DNA of 64,000 nt from Salinivenus lutea (lineage in GTDB: Bacteria; Bacteroidota; Rhodothermia; Rhodothermales; Salinibacteraceae), in NCBI GenBank assembly GCA_002894685.1, contig NCRC01000007.1, forward strand, positions 89,150 through 153,149, in the 5' to 3' direction. Shown here piece by piece: positions 8,283 to 21,800 of the stretch. A program made the position numbers and the translations under genes. Below the pieces are notes generated by a model. The model ran no database searches and was not told the DNA's origin. It saw only the letters and a list, made by a program, of their open reading frames with translations. The first letter of the stretch is position 1; every line of letters starts with the position of its first letter.

Positions 8283-11003
8283 TCAGCTCGCGCGTTCAGA
8301 GGTCTCTTCTTCTTCCCCGTTCAACGCGTCCTCGTCCACGCCCTCGGGAGAAGTGCCTTCGGGTTCAGGGTTTTTTGGGGACGAGGAGGTGCCGTCCTCG
8401 TCCTCAACCGACAAGGCCTCCGCTGCGTCCGGCACGTCGGGCGGGGCCATTTGCCGCGGCATGCCCGACTGGTCGGCCCGGTAGTGCGGTGACGCCTCGG
8501 CCAGTTCAGGGCGCGGCTCGCGCGGATCCCGAGCCGGCGGAACGGCCTCCAGCTGCTCGTCCCTCTCTTCCCGGGGCCAGAGGTCTTCCTCTCGTTGGAT
8601 CGACACATCGTCGTACCGCGTCTTGTCGGTGCCCGTAAGCACGGGGGCCTCCTCCTCATCCGTCCGCTCATCGTCCTGGTCCGGATACTTCACCCGGACG
8701 TGATAGATGCCCATCAGCATTGTCAGGAACGTGTCCTTGATTTGCCGGAGGTCCCGGAAGGTGAGGTCGGTATTGTCGAGCTGCCCGTCGTCGATGCGCT
8801 CCCGGAAAATGAGATCGACCAGGGACTTGAGCCGCTTGTGCGTCGGATCATCGAGACTCCGACTCGCCGCCTCGACCGAGTCGGCGAGCATCAGGATGCC
8901 CGTTTCTTTGGAATCCGGCTTCGGTCCCGGATACCGAAACTCTGACTCCAGCACCTGAGCGTCGTTTTGGTCCGACTGGCTCAGTGCCTTGCGGTAAAAG
9001 TACTCGATCCGGGCGGTCCCGTGATGCGCCGGGATAAACTTGAGCACCCGCTCCGGCAGGTTGTACTCCTTCCCCATCTCCAGCCCCTCCTTCACGTGAC
9101 TGGCAATGATGAGGGCACTCATTCGGGGTTTGAGGCGATCGTGCGGATTAACGCCCGAGCGCTGGTTCTCGACGAAATACTCCGGCTTCAGCATCTTGCC
9201 AATGTCGTGATAGAGCGCCCCGACGCGGGTGAGAAGCGTGTGCGCCCCAATCCGATCCGCGGCGGCCTCCGCCAGATTCGCCACCTGGAGCGAGTGATTG
9301 AAGGAGCCGGGCGCCCGGAGGCTGAGGTCCTTTAGGGGCTTGTTGTTGGTGTCCGACAGCTCCAGAAGGGTCAGGTCCGTGGTAATATCAAACGTGCGCT
9401 CCAGCGCCCAGAGGAAGATGGACGCGGTAATCGTGAACGACGCCCCAATCGCCGCAAAAATGACCTCCTCTCCGAAGCGGCCGGTGGGCGTTCCCAGATA
9501 CAGCCAGCTCCCCGACAAAACCAGCAGGTAGCCCAAAAACACCAGGCCGGCGCTCAAGAAGAATTGGCCCCGGTTCTTGATGTCACGCACGCTGAAAATG
9601 CCAAACGCCCCCGCGAAGAACGTGGCGAGGGTGTACTCCAGGTCCAGCCCCAGCATTTGCCCCCCCAAGAAGGCCAGGACGAGCGTCCCGAAGAGCCCAA
9701 TGCGGGAGTTAAAGACGATCGTCAGGAGGACGGACGCCAACGCCACGGGGACCGCGTACAGGTTTATCCAGTCCACCCGAACGCCGACCCCAAACATCGC
9801 AATAACGAAGCCGAGGACCAGGGCCACAAGGGCCATGTCCCCGTCCTCCCGCCAGACGTCCGTCCGGAGGAGGTAGAGGTAGTAGAAGAAAAAGACGAAG
9901 GCGAGTCCCGCAAACAGGAGCTGTCCCACCACCTGCTTCCCCAGGTTGGTCGTGGACATCCGCTCGTTGCGCACGCGCTCGAGGGAGGTGAGTTGACGTT
10001 TAATCTCCGGGGTCACCCGTTCGCCCTGTCGCACGATCACTTCCCCGCTTTCCACGCCCCCCTGGATCGCCGTTACGTTTCGCGCCCGACGGTTGCGTTC
10101 GGCCATGGTCTCCGAGCGCATGTATTCCAGCGACGGCTGGAAGATGCCCCGAAAGAGCCCGAACGTGATGTCGCCGTACTCGGGGTTTTCGGGGTACGCC
10201 CGCCGCAATTGCTCCCCCACATAATCGTAGGCTTCGTTGAGCCCATAGACGTTGCTTTTGTCGACCGTGCGCTGCGAGCGCTCGCGCTCGTTTCGGACCA
10301 CGATCACGTCCGTCGAGACCGAGTCGTGCGGCTGGTCCATGACGCCGACATTGAGGAGCTGGGCGCCCAGTTCGAAGGCCCGATCCAGCAGTCGTCGATC
10401 GAGCCGCGGGCGATCGTCCCCGCCCGCTGCCTCCGACGCCCCGGTGCCGGCCTGCGCCCCAATCGCGTACTGCTCGGCGAGACGATCCCATTGGGCGGGC
10501 GATAAAGATGCCAGGGCGTTTCGGCGCCGCTGTACGTACTGGAGCGAATCCGTTCGGGCCGCCTCCGTCTCCCCCTCTGACGCATGAGACCGGAAGCGCG
10601 CATACGCCTCCAGCGCGCGGTCAAGTTGTTGGGCGAGGGTGTCGCGGTTTGACGCCAGTTTTTCTCGGGGGCGGGGAATCTCCCGAAAAAACGGCGCCGT
10701 GTTCTTCCGCACCGTGTCCCGCCGGGCCTGCACCTGATCCTGATCGATGTAGATGGGAAAATCGAACGGGGCCTCCAGCGTCGCCTGCTGCCAGGTGTCT
10801 CCCACCTGCACAGCATATTCGTAGACCTCCCCTCGCGGGAACGCGGCCACCGTGAGGACCACAAGCCCCAGAAACAGGCCCGCACGAATCAACCAGTGGC
10901 GCAGGCGCGAGTCCTCATCGTCGTCGTGGCCGCCCGTTTCGAGTTCATGGCCCACGGGCCGCGGCGTGCTCCGCTCCCAGCTGAGCCAGTCAAACAGTCC
11001 CAT
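8283..11003 (-). CDS. pgpH: 7TM-HD family membrane phosphodiesterase (PgpH/YqfF-like)
   Basis: The 906-aa protein has a first TM helix near residues 39-55, then a large extracytoplasmic 7TMR-HDED domain (about 60-360). A cluster of seven TM helices follows (roughly 365-545), then a cytoplasmic HD domain with YHDIGKM (His-Asp near residue 597) and EYFVENQ...HDRLKPR. The acidic, disordered C-terminal tail of some 130 residues is typical of a halophile proteome. The best-studied relatives (Listeria PgpH, Bacillus YqfF) hydrolyse c-di-AMP. That this one does so is family inference. No c-di-AMP cyclase is visible in the window. Confidence 0.88.
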   Translation of the reverse strand: MGLFDWLSWERSTPRPVGHELETGGHDDDEDSRLRHWLIRAGLFLGLVVLTVAAFPRGEVYEYAVQVGDTWQQATLEAPFDFPIYIDQDQVQARRDTVRKNTAPFFREIPRPREKLASNRDTLAQQLDRALEAYARFRSHASEGETEAARTDSLQYVQRRRNALASLSPAQWDRLAEQYAIGAQAGTGASEAAGGDDRPRLDRRLLDRAFELGAQLLNVGVMDQPHDSVSTDVIVVRNERERSQRTVDKSNVYGLNEAYDYVGEQLRRAYPENPEYGDITFGLFRGIFQPSLEYMRSETMAERNRRARNVTAIQGGVESGEVIVRQGERVTPEIKRQLTSLERVRNERMSTTNLGKQVVGQLLFAGLAFVFFFYYLYLLRTDVWREDGDMALVALVLGFVIAMFGVGVRVDWINLYAVPVALASVLLTIVFNSRIGLFGTLVLAFLGGQMLGLDLEYTLATFFAGAFGIFSVRDIKNRGQFFLSAGLVFLGYLLVLSGSWLYLGTPTGRFGEEVIFAAIGASFTITASIFLWALERTFDITTDLTLLELSDTNNKPLKDLSLRAPGSFNHSLQVANLAEAAADRIGAHTLLTRVGALYHDIGKMLKPEYFVENQRSGVNPHDRLKPRMSALIIASHVKEGLEMGKEYNLPERVLKFIPAHHGTARIEYFYRKALSQSDQNDAQVLESEFRYPGPKPDSKETGILMLADSVEAASRSLDDPTHKRLKSLVDLIFRERIDDGQLDNTDLTFRDLRQIKDTFLTMLMGIYHVRVKYPDQDDERTDEEEAPVLTGTDKTRYDDVSIQREEDLWPREERDEQLEAVPPARDPREPRPELAEASPHYRADQSGMPRQMAPPDVPDAAEALSVEDEDGTSSSPKNPEPEGTSPEGVDEDALNGEEEETSERAS

Positions 11004-11127
11004 ATTGGTAGGGAGATCCGGTGATCAGCACCGTGAAAAAGGACCGCAAGGCCCCGTTCTTCTCTCCAGTGAATGGCTACCGCCGGAGAGAGGATCCTTT
11101 TGCTCCGACGGAGGGCATGGGGCGTCG

Positions 11128-14492
<3,365 letters not shown>

Positions 14493-14631
14493 GGTGACGA
14501 TCGCCCCGTGGGTAGGGCGTGGTGGGACTTATCAGTGGACTCAGGGTCTCCAATAGAGCAAAATGCGTTCCCCGTCCGACAAGCGCAACGAGAACGCAGC
14601 GTCGCTGCTCCCACTCCGTGCGCAATTGCAT

Positions 14632-14674
14632 ACAAAATAACACTGCCGCTCTCCCAGAAGGGGCAAAGCGGCAG
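14632..14674 (-). terminator. Rho-independent terminator of tRNA-Pro
   Basis: On the minus strand the stem CTGCCGCT...AGCGGCAG (with an inner GCCC/GGG extension) is followed by TTATTTTGT. It starts 22 bp past the tRNA 3' end. Confidence 0.7.
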
Positions 14675-14695
14675 GGCAGACAAAATCCCAAGGAG

Positions 14696-14769
14696 TCGGG
14701 ACAGCCGGACTTGAACCGGCGACCTCCGCTCCCCCAGAGCGGTGCGCTACCGAACTGCGCCATGTCCCG
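14696..14769 (-). tRNA. tRNA-Pro (anticodon GGG)
   Basis: The 74-nt cloverleaf pairs CGGGACA with TGTCCCG in the acceptor stem, with discriminator A. The D-arm is GCGC...GCGC, the anticodon stem CCGCT/AGCGG encloses loop CTGGGGG (anticodon GGG), and the T-arm is GCCGG TTCAAGT CCGGC. CCA is not encoded. Confidence 0.95.
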
Positions 14770-14873
14770 AATAGAACCACCGCCTCTAATGACCAAGCGC
14801 GCCGCAGGTTCTGCTCCGATCGGCGCACATACGGGCCTCAGGCTGTGAGTTCTCAACGAATCGCCGGAGGGCC

Positions 14874-16100
14874 TCAGTGCGTGTCGGGAGCGGCCACCTC
14901 TCGTAGCTGTGACCGGACGTCGACCTCGCTGTGTAGTGTCCGGTGCACAGGACACTTGTTCGCAATTTCCAGGAGGCGGCGGCGCTGGTCCTCACTCAGA
15001 TCGCCCTCCAACTCCACCTCGCGGTCAATTCGGTCCACCTTTCCTTCGTCCGTGTCGCAGTGGTCGCAGTCCTCGGCGTGGATCTTTTCATGCGTGAGCC
15101 GAACGGTGACCTCCTCCAGCGGCCAGTCTTTCCGATCCGCGTACATCCGGAGGGTCATGCCCGTGCATGAGCCAAGCGCCGAGAGCAGCAGGTCGTAGGG
15201 CGTCGGCCCCGCGTCGTCGCCGCCGACGGACGCCGGCTCGTCGGACACGAGGGTGTGCCGGCCCGCCGCTACGTCGGTCCGATAGGCCCCGCGGGTCCGC
15301 GTGAGCACCTGTCCCTCAGGGGCCTCGTCCGGCTGTTCCGTTTCCACATACTTCCGGGCCCAGGCGGCAAGGACTACCCCAATGTATTCGGCATCCGAGG
15401 GATCAGAGAGGAGGTGGTCGGCATCATCCAGCGACACAAAGCTCTTGGGATGCCGGGCCGCCTCAAAGATATGGGCAGCATTTTCGATGCCCACCGTCTG
15501 GTCGATGGGCGAGTGGAAGAGCAGAAGGGCCCGATCCAGCGTCCGGATGGTCTCGTCCATCCGCGTCTCCTCCAGATCATCGAGGAACTGCTTGCGCACG
15601 GTAAACGAGCGGCCGGCAAGGGTGACCCGCGCCTCCCCCGTCGCCCGGATCTCATCAATGTCCTCCTCCAGGAGGTGCGTCACGTGCTCCGGATTGCACG
15701 GCGCCCCAATCGTGGAGACGGCCTGGACACTGTCCATCCGGTGGGCGGCCTGCAGCACCGCGGCGCCCCCCAGGGAATGCCCCACGAGGATGCGGGGCGG
15801 GGCGTGATGCTCCCGAAGATAATTGGCGGCCGCCACCAGGTCTCCGACATTCGACGAAAAATTGGTGTCGGCAAAGTCGCCTTCGCTTTCCCCGAGGCCT
15901 GTAAAGTCGAACCGCATCACGGCAATTCCTTCCCGGTTCAGCGCCCGGGTAATCGCCCCTACGGCCCGCAGGTCTTTCGAACACGTAAAACAGTGCGCAA
16001 AGATGGCCCAGGCCCGCTCGGGACCATCGGGGCGATCCAGCCGGGCCGCCAGCTTTTCCGTGCCCTCGGCGTTGGGGAAGCGAATCTTGTCAAATGGCAT
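14874..16100 (-). CDS. Alpha/beta hydrolase-OsmC fusion protein
   Basis: The 408-aa protein has two domains. Residues 1-250 are an alpha/beta hydrolase with an HCFTCSKD oxyanion-region segment, RFDFTGLGES and the nucleophile elbow VGHSLGG (Ser109); the likely Asp is in HSPIDQTV and the His in DDADHLL. Residues 265-405 are an OsmC/Ohr-type domain with LSALGSCTGMTLRMYADRK and ANKCPVHRTL, placing the two redox cysteines as in OsmC peroxidases. This bifunctional architecture is known in several phyla, but its substrate is not established. It is the most upstream of three unrelated small minus-strand genes in this stretch only by position; no operon partner is evident. Confidence 0.88.
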   Translation of the reverse strand: MPFDKIRFPNAEGTEKLAARLDRPDGPERAWAIFAHCFTCSKDLRAVGAITRALNREGIAVMRFDFTGLGESEGDFADTNFSSNVGDLVAAANYLREHHAPPRILVGHSLGGAAVLQAAHRMDSVQAVSTIGAPCNPEHVTHLLEEDIDEIRATGEARVTLAGRSFTVRKQFLDDLEETRMDETIRTLDRALLLFHSPIDQTVGIENAAHIFEAARHPKSFVSLDDADHLLSDPSDAEYIGVVLAAWARKYVETEQPDEAPEGQVLTRTRGAYRTDVAAGRHTLVSDEPASVGGDDAGPTPYDLLLSALGSCTGMTLRMYADRKDWPLEEVTVRLTHEKIHAEDCDHCDTDEGKVDRIDREVELEGDLSEDQRRRLLEIANKCPVHRTLHSEVDVRSQLREVAAPDTH

Positions 16101-16141
16101 AAACAGATGCGTTTAGGATCAGAGATTGACAGGGTCGTTCG

Positions 16142-16912
16142 TCAGCCCCCACCGGCCCGAAATGAAAAGTGGCGGGTGTCCGCAGGCGTGCCCTCTTCAA
16201 AAGTGCGCTCAACAAACTGAACGGTTCCGTCCCGACCGATCAGCAGCACTGTAGAGCAGCGGGTTCCGTAGTCTTCCCCCTCAATAAAGATCGGGGAGAG
16301 GAACTGTTCGGTATTCATTCCGACGCCGGTGTCGGGCAGGCGATCTTTGGGGAACGGGTCGCGCTGATCCAGGAGCCGGAGCAACCCCTCGTCGGTCGGC
16401 ATGGATTCCTCGTCGAGTCGGTCGCGGAGATCCGACGTGGCCGCCTCCACCTTCGGCCACGAGGTATCGAGGCGATCGTTGCTCAGGCCGTGAATTCCGG
16501 GCGCTACCGGCCGGACGGCGCCCTCCTGGGAGGAAAGATAGTACAGGTCCTCGGGCGTCCCCAAAAGCAAGTTAAACCCATTGTAGGCCGCCGCCTCGTC
16601 CGCGACACGCCGCAGGTATTCTTCCGGATTCGGTTCTTCGATGAGGTACTCCGACACGAGCGCGCCCCGCGATCGAGCGTCCGGGCGGTACGCCTCCGGC
16701 GCCCGCACATTCGTCACAACGCCCCAGTGTCCGTTACGGGTGACGCCCATCCACGTCCCCCCCGCTTTCAGGTCCCGGCCGGCGAGAACGTGCGGCGCCT
16801 CCTCCCAAAAGGCGGCCGGAGCCGTGGGGCGACTGTAAAACTCGTCTCGATTGCCCGCAAACACGAGCGAGTACTCCGGGTGCGCGTCGTGGGCAAATGT
16901 AAGAAGGCACAT
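16142..16912 (-). CDS. NRDE-family (TANGO2-like) protein
   Basis: The 256-aa protein starts exactly on the family signature: Met-Cys at residues 1-2 followed by FAGNRDEFYSRPT (18-30), WMGVTRNGHWGVVTNVR (55-71) and GIHGLSNDRLD. Removal of Met1 would expose Cys2 as in Ntn-type hydrolases, but no enzymatic activity is established for this family. TANGO2 relatives are linked to Golgi organisation and haem or lipid metabolism in eukaryotes. The bacterial role is unknown. Confidence 0.85.
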   Translation of the reverse strand: MCLLTFAHDAHPEYSLVFAGNRDEFYSRPTAPAAFWEEAPHVLAGRDLKAGGTWMGVTRNGHWGVVTNVRAPEAYRPDARSRGALVSEYLIEEPNPEEYLRRVADEAAAYNGFNLLLGTPEDLYYLSSQEGAVRPVAPGIHGLSNDRLDTSWPKVEAATSDLRDRLDEESMPTDEGLLRLLDQRDPFPKDRLPDTGVGMNTEQFLSPIFIEGEDYGTRCSTVLLIGRDGTVQFVERTFEEGTPADTRHFSFRAGGG

Positions 16913-16975
16913 GCAATAACGGAGTCAGTTGAGCGGGCCTAGCTCAAGGCCTTTTGCTGCACATCGAACACGGAC

Positions 16976-17557
16976 TCACTCGGACGCTCGCTTTTCGAGA
17001 ACCATGAGCTGCGGCGGGTCATTCTGCTGATTCAGGAACCGGTACGACAACACGTGCACCTCCTCCTGCGGCTGTGCCGTCGCCCACTCCCGCACGGCGT
17101 TCGCCTCCGCCGCGCCGCCCTCGTGGCCCGTGTAGAGCACAACCGTAATGACGCCCCCATCCCGAAGCCCCTCCAGGGCCGACGACAGCCCCTCAATCGT
17201 TGTGTTGGGTCGCGTGATACACGACGAATCGCTCCCCGGCAGGTATCCGAGATTAAACATCACAGCCGACACCGAGCCGTGCACCTCGTCCGGGAGGTGG
17301 TCCAGCAGTTGTTCGTGCCCGGCGCAAAAGAGGGCCGTCGGCGCCGCGGCCTCCCCCTCCTCCAGCCGAGTGCGGGCACGCCGGAGGGCGTCCTCCTGCA
17401 CGTCAAACCCGAACACCTGTCCGGTGGGTCCGACCTGTTCCGTAAGAAATTGCGTATCGTGGCCGTTTCCGACGGTCGCATCCACCGCCACGTCGCCCGT
17501 TCGGAGCGCGCGGGCAGCAAACATGTGCGCGGCGTCCAGGATCTCAGGAATCACCAT
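16976..17557 (-). CDS. Class I SAM-dependent methyltransferase, MnmM/YtqB-like
   Basis: The 193-aa protein has a Rossmann methyltransferase core: motif I VDATVGNGHDT (residues 24-34), acidic loop GFDVQ, and the family-specific VMFNLGYLPGSD (105-116), with ITRPNTTIEGL and VVLYTGHEGG following. The NLGYLPG block is typical of the rRNA_methylase/YtqB family (PF06962). The Bacillus member is MnmM, which methylates nm5s2U34 to mnm5s2U34 in tRNA. That activity is a family inference here. It is divergent from aroB across a 181-bp gap. Confidence 0.8.
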   Translation of the reverse strand: MVIPEILDAAHMFAARALRTGDVAVDATVGNGHDTQFLTEQVGPTGQVFGFDVQEDALRRARTRLEEGEAAAPTALFCAGHEQLLDHLPDEVHGSVSAVMFNLGYLPGSDSSCITRPNTTIEGLSSALEGLRDGGVITVVLYTGHEGGAAEANAVREWATAQPQEEVHVLSYRFLNQQNDPPQLMVLEKRASE

Positions 17558-17738
17558 TGATCTTTTACATTAGCAGAAGGCATTGACTCACGTGTCCCCC
17601 AGTGCTCTCTATCGACAGCACGAGAAAAGGGATCAGGGCACTCTCACCGAATCGTCGTAATTTGATGTGCCCCTCGAACCCTGCGCCCACGCCCCGCGTG
17701 ATTTTATTTCTGTGTCTCGTAATTGATCGTCTCGCTTC

Positions 17739-18821
17739 ATGTCAACCCACGTCGCCCTCGGAGACCGGAGTTACTCGATCCATTACCAGTCCCTCGAACA
17801 CCTTCCCGGGCTCCTGGAGGACGAGGGGCTTCGGGTCGGGCGGTGCCTCCTCGTGAGCGACGAAAATGTGGCGGCGCACTACCGCTCCCCCCTCGTCCGC
17901 CAGCTGGAACGCGCCGGGTGGACGGTTCGCTCCATCGTGCTCCCCCCGGGCGAGCAGACGAAGTCCGCGGAGGCCCTGCAGTCGATTTACGACGAGGCCC
18001 TCACGTGGGGCATCGATCGGCAGACCCCCGTCCTCGCGCTGGGGGGCGGCGTTATCGGCGACCTGGCCGGGTTCGCGGCCGCCACACTCCTGCGAGGCCT
18101 TCCGCTCGTCCACCTTCCGACGTCCCTCCTCGCCCAGGTGGATGCCTCCGTGGGGGGCAAAACCGCCATCAACCACGAGACGGGAAAGAACCTCATCGGG
18201 GCCTTCTACCAGCCCCGCTTCGTGTGCACCGATCCGTCGGTGCTGGACACCCTCCCGATGGCCGAGTACACGAGCGGCATGGCGGAGGTCGTCAAGCACG
18301 CGCTGATCCGCGATGTCGACCTGATGTCGTTTCTGGAGGAGAACCTCGTCTCCATTCTGTCTCGGCGCGACCGCGAAGCCGTTGCCGAAACCATTCGGCG
18401 AGCCGTCTCCGTCAAGGCCGACGTCGTAAGCGCCGATGAACGAGAGACGGGCGAGCGCGTGGTTCTCAACTTCGGCCACACCTTTGCCCACGCCATCGAG
18501 TCGGTGGCCGGCTACGGCACCTTCTCTCACGGCGAGGCCGTGGCCCTCGGCATGCGGGCCGCCCTATACCTGTCCCACCACCGCCACCCCGACACCCTTC
18601 CCCGCGAGCGGGCCGTGGAGCTGGTGCGGGCCCTGCCGGTGAAACCGGACCCGTCCGCCCTCGACTTTGATTCTCTCTACGAGGCGATGCGCTCGGACAA
18701 GAAGAATACGGAGGGAACCATCCAGTTCGTTCTCCTTGACCGGCTCGGGCACGCATACGTGACGGGCGACCTCCGCCGCTCTCTGGTGCAGCGGGCGTGG
18801 GAATTTGCCTGTGAAGAGTGA
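17739..18821 (+). CDS. aroB: 3-dehydroquinate synthase
   Basis: This 360-aa protein has AroB motifs: the NAD-binding GGGVIGDLAGFAAATLLRG (about 102-120), PTSLLAQVDASVGGKTAINH (128-147), GKNLIGAFYQP, the metal ligands in LNFGHTFAHAIE (His residues near 249-253) and SHGEAVALGM. It converts DAHP to 3-dehydroquinate in the shikimate pathway in the cytoplasm. It is followed 76 bp later by the tamB-like gene in the same direction, with no functional link. Confidence 0.96.
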   Translation: MSTHVALGDRSYSIHYQSLEHLPGLLEDEGLRVGRCLLVSDENVAAHYRSPLVRQLERAGWTVRSIVLPPGEQTKSAEALQSIYDEALTWGIDRQTPVLALGGGVIGDLAGFAAATLLRGLPLVHLPTSLLAQVDASVGGKTAINHETGKNLIGAFYQPRFVCTDPSVLDTLPMAEYTSGMAEVVKHALIRDVDLMSFLEENLVSILSRRDREAVAETIRRAVSVKADVVSADERETGERVVLNFGHTFAHAIESVAGYGTFSHGEAVALGMRAALYLSHHRHPDTLPRERAVELVRALPVKPDPSALDFDSLYEAMRSDKKNTEGTIQFVLLDRLGHAYVTGDLRRSLVQRAWEFACEE

Positions 18822-18897
18822 AACGCCCATCGTGAGCCGGTTGTAGTAAGGGCGTTGCGCGTCAATTTCTCTTTTTGGATCCCCACCCGGCCGGTCC

Positions 18898-21800
18898 GTG
18901 TCCACCCCACCCGAGTCTTCCTCCTTTCCCTGGCGGTACGTCCGCTGGGTCGTATACGTGCTGCTCGGAGGGGTCGTACTCTTCTTTGGGGTGACGCGCA
19001 CGGAGGTGGGCCGCAGTGCCCTCCGACAGCAAATCGAATCGATCGTCTCCGATCAATTTGCCGGGTCCCTCCACATTGAGTCGCTCGAGGGCTCGCTGCT
19101 CCGCACCGTGGTCGCCACCCAGGTGACCCTCCGCGCCCCCGATGGCGGCCCCGTCGTGACCGTGGACTCGGTCCGCGCTCGGCCGCAGTGGAGCGCGCTC
19201 CTGGGGGCCGAGCTGTCGGTCCGAACGCTCACCCTGATCCGCCCCCACGCGACCCTTCACCGGGCCGCGGACAGTACCTGGAACCTCGAACGTGCCCTGC
19301 GCCGCTCAGCGACCGACAGCGGGGGCAGGGCCCTCGACTTTTCGTTCGCCGACATCGAGATCCGCGGGGGGAGCGTCTCCACCCAGCGGACCGGACCGCC
19401 CCCCTCCGCCGTTCGCGAGGGGTGGGTCTACGATTACACGCAATCGCGAATGGAGGAGCTCTCCCTCCGCGCCTCGGTCGAATGGCGCACGGAATCAAAG
19501 CAGGTCACCCTGCGGTCCGCCACGCTGTCCCTCCCTGATCGGGACCTGGCGCTGCAGTCGGCCGAAGGAACCCTGACCCAGACGAATGGCGCCTGGGCCC
19601 TCGACCCGTTCTCCCTCACGCTGGGCAACACCCACCTACAGGGGCAGGTCGACGTTGCCCCCTCCGACTCAACCCGAGACGCACTGGCGGTGGCACTCGA
19701 CCCGAGCCGCCTCGACAACACGGAGTTGCACCGCCTGATCCCTCGCCTCCCCCTCCGCGACACGGTCCAGGTATCCGGCCGATTGAGCGGGGCGACGGAC
19801 CAATTCGTTCTGTCCGACCTCCGCCTCTCTCACGGCGGCTCGTCCCTCACCGGGGACGGCACCATCTACGGCCTCCCCGAGATGGCCGACCTCGACCTGC
19901 GCCTCACGGAGGCCCACCTGCACCCCGACGACCTGACGACGGTGTGGCCGCAGGCCCCGTCCGCCCGACTACAGCCCCTCTCCCTGATCGAAGGGAACGG
20001 ATCTGTGCTCGGCACCGTGCAGTGGCGCCACCGCCCCCGCCTGGCCTTCAACCTGGAGGGCACGCTCCGCGCCCGCAGCCCCGCCGGCGCCGTGCAGGGC
20101 TCCCTCGACGTGGAGCGGACGGCGACGGCCCTCCGCTACGAAACGCAGGTGCGCGTCGACGACCTCAACCTCGCCCCCTTCACGAACCGCCCGGACCTTG
20201 AGAGCCACGTGTCCGGTCGGATCGAATTTGACGGGCGCGGCACTTCGCTCGCGCGCCTTGCCGGCGCCGGCCGACTGTCCCTCTCCGAGTCGCGACTGGG
20301 CGCTGCCCGCCTGGCCGACGCCGAACTGAAGCTGACGGCCGCGGAGGGCCGCCTCCGCGGGGCCGGGTATGCCCTGCAGCCCGCCGGGGGCGTCCTGTCG
20401 CTGGAGGGCGGACTGGATGTGTCGGGGCCGCGCCCACGGTACAATCTGAGTGCCACCGCCAACGACCTCGACCTGGCCACCTGGAGCCCCGCCCTTCCGT
20501 CCAGCGGGCTCAACGCGACCCTTTCGGCGGAGGGGGAAGGCAACACGTGGGCCTCGGCCGCCGGGGAGGCCGTGCTGTCCGTCGATCCCTCGACCCTCCA
20601 ACGGGGAGACAGTACGGTGTCGATGCCCGCCCATGACGTGTCTCTGACGGTGGCGCGCCGCACGGCCCCCGGCCCCCGCGTGCAACTGGATGGTACGCTC
20701 GCCACCGCGTCGATCGACGGCCCCGTGCTCTCCCCCGAGGTTCGCTCGACGGGCCGGTACTGGTGGGCCGCACTCCGGCGGGCGGTACAGGAAGAGATGA
20801 CCAAGCCGCTGGCCGACACCGCGGCGTCGTCCCCTCTCTCCCCGGACACGACCGGCCGAGACGCCCTCCAGGACCAGCTCGCTTCTCGCCCCCGCCCCTC
20901 CTCGCCCCTGAACCTCAACGCCACGGTGGCCATCCACCGCATGGATCTGCTGCGGCGCTGGTGGCCGCAGTTCCCGCGGCGCGCCGACAGCCTGCGAAGC
21001 GACCTCGCCCTCACGATGGACGACCACGAGATTCGGGCGTCCGGGACCGTCTCGGCTCGTTCCCTCGACCTCGGCAGCCAATCCGTTACGCAGGTCGACG
21101 GGGCGTACGACCTTACCGCGTCGCACGATGCTCCGATCAACGAAACCCTGCAGGCAGAGGTCGCCCTCCATGCCGATACGGCTCAGGTCCGGGGGCGCCC
21201 GCTTGTCGGCCCCTCCGTCCGCCTCTCACTGAGCGATCGCAGCGGGCGCCTCCAGCTTCAGGCGGACAAGTACGGCACCGCCGCCCCGGCCCGCCTCGAC
21301 GCCACCGTCGACCTCCGGCAATCGTACAACCAGTTCCGCATTCAGACGCTGCAGGTGGGCACGGCGGAGGGCACCTGGCGACTGGCCGCGCCGGGCACGG
21401 TATCGGTCTACTCCGACGCCCTCCGGTTCGACTCCCTCCGGGTGGAAAACCCTACGTCCTCCGGCTCCGTCCCCCAGCGGATCGAGGTCGATGGCATTTT
21501 CTCCCCCCGCCCGGCGGATACGTTGCTCGTGAATACACAGCGAGTGTCGCTCGCCTCATTCTCCCAGCTGGTGGGGCTGCAGCCGCCGGTCGGCGGCCAG
21601 CTGAACGGGTCGCTGGCCCTTACCGGGGGATGGTCGCAGCCCCAGGTGCAGAGCCGGTTTCGGGTGGGCCAGCTGACGTTCGACCGCCGGGTGCTGGGCA
21701 GCCTCACCCTCCAGAGCGAATTCACCCCCGGCCGCCCCGACCTTACGGTAACGGCCGAGCTGTCGCCCTCCCCCGCCCTCGATAGCCTCGCCGACGCCGA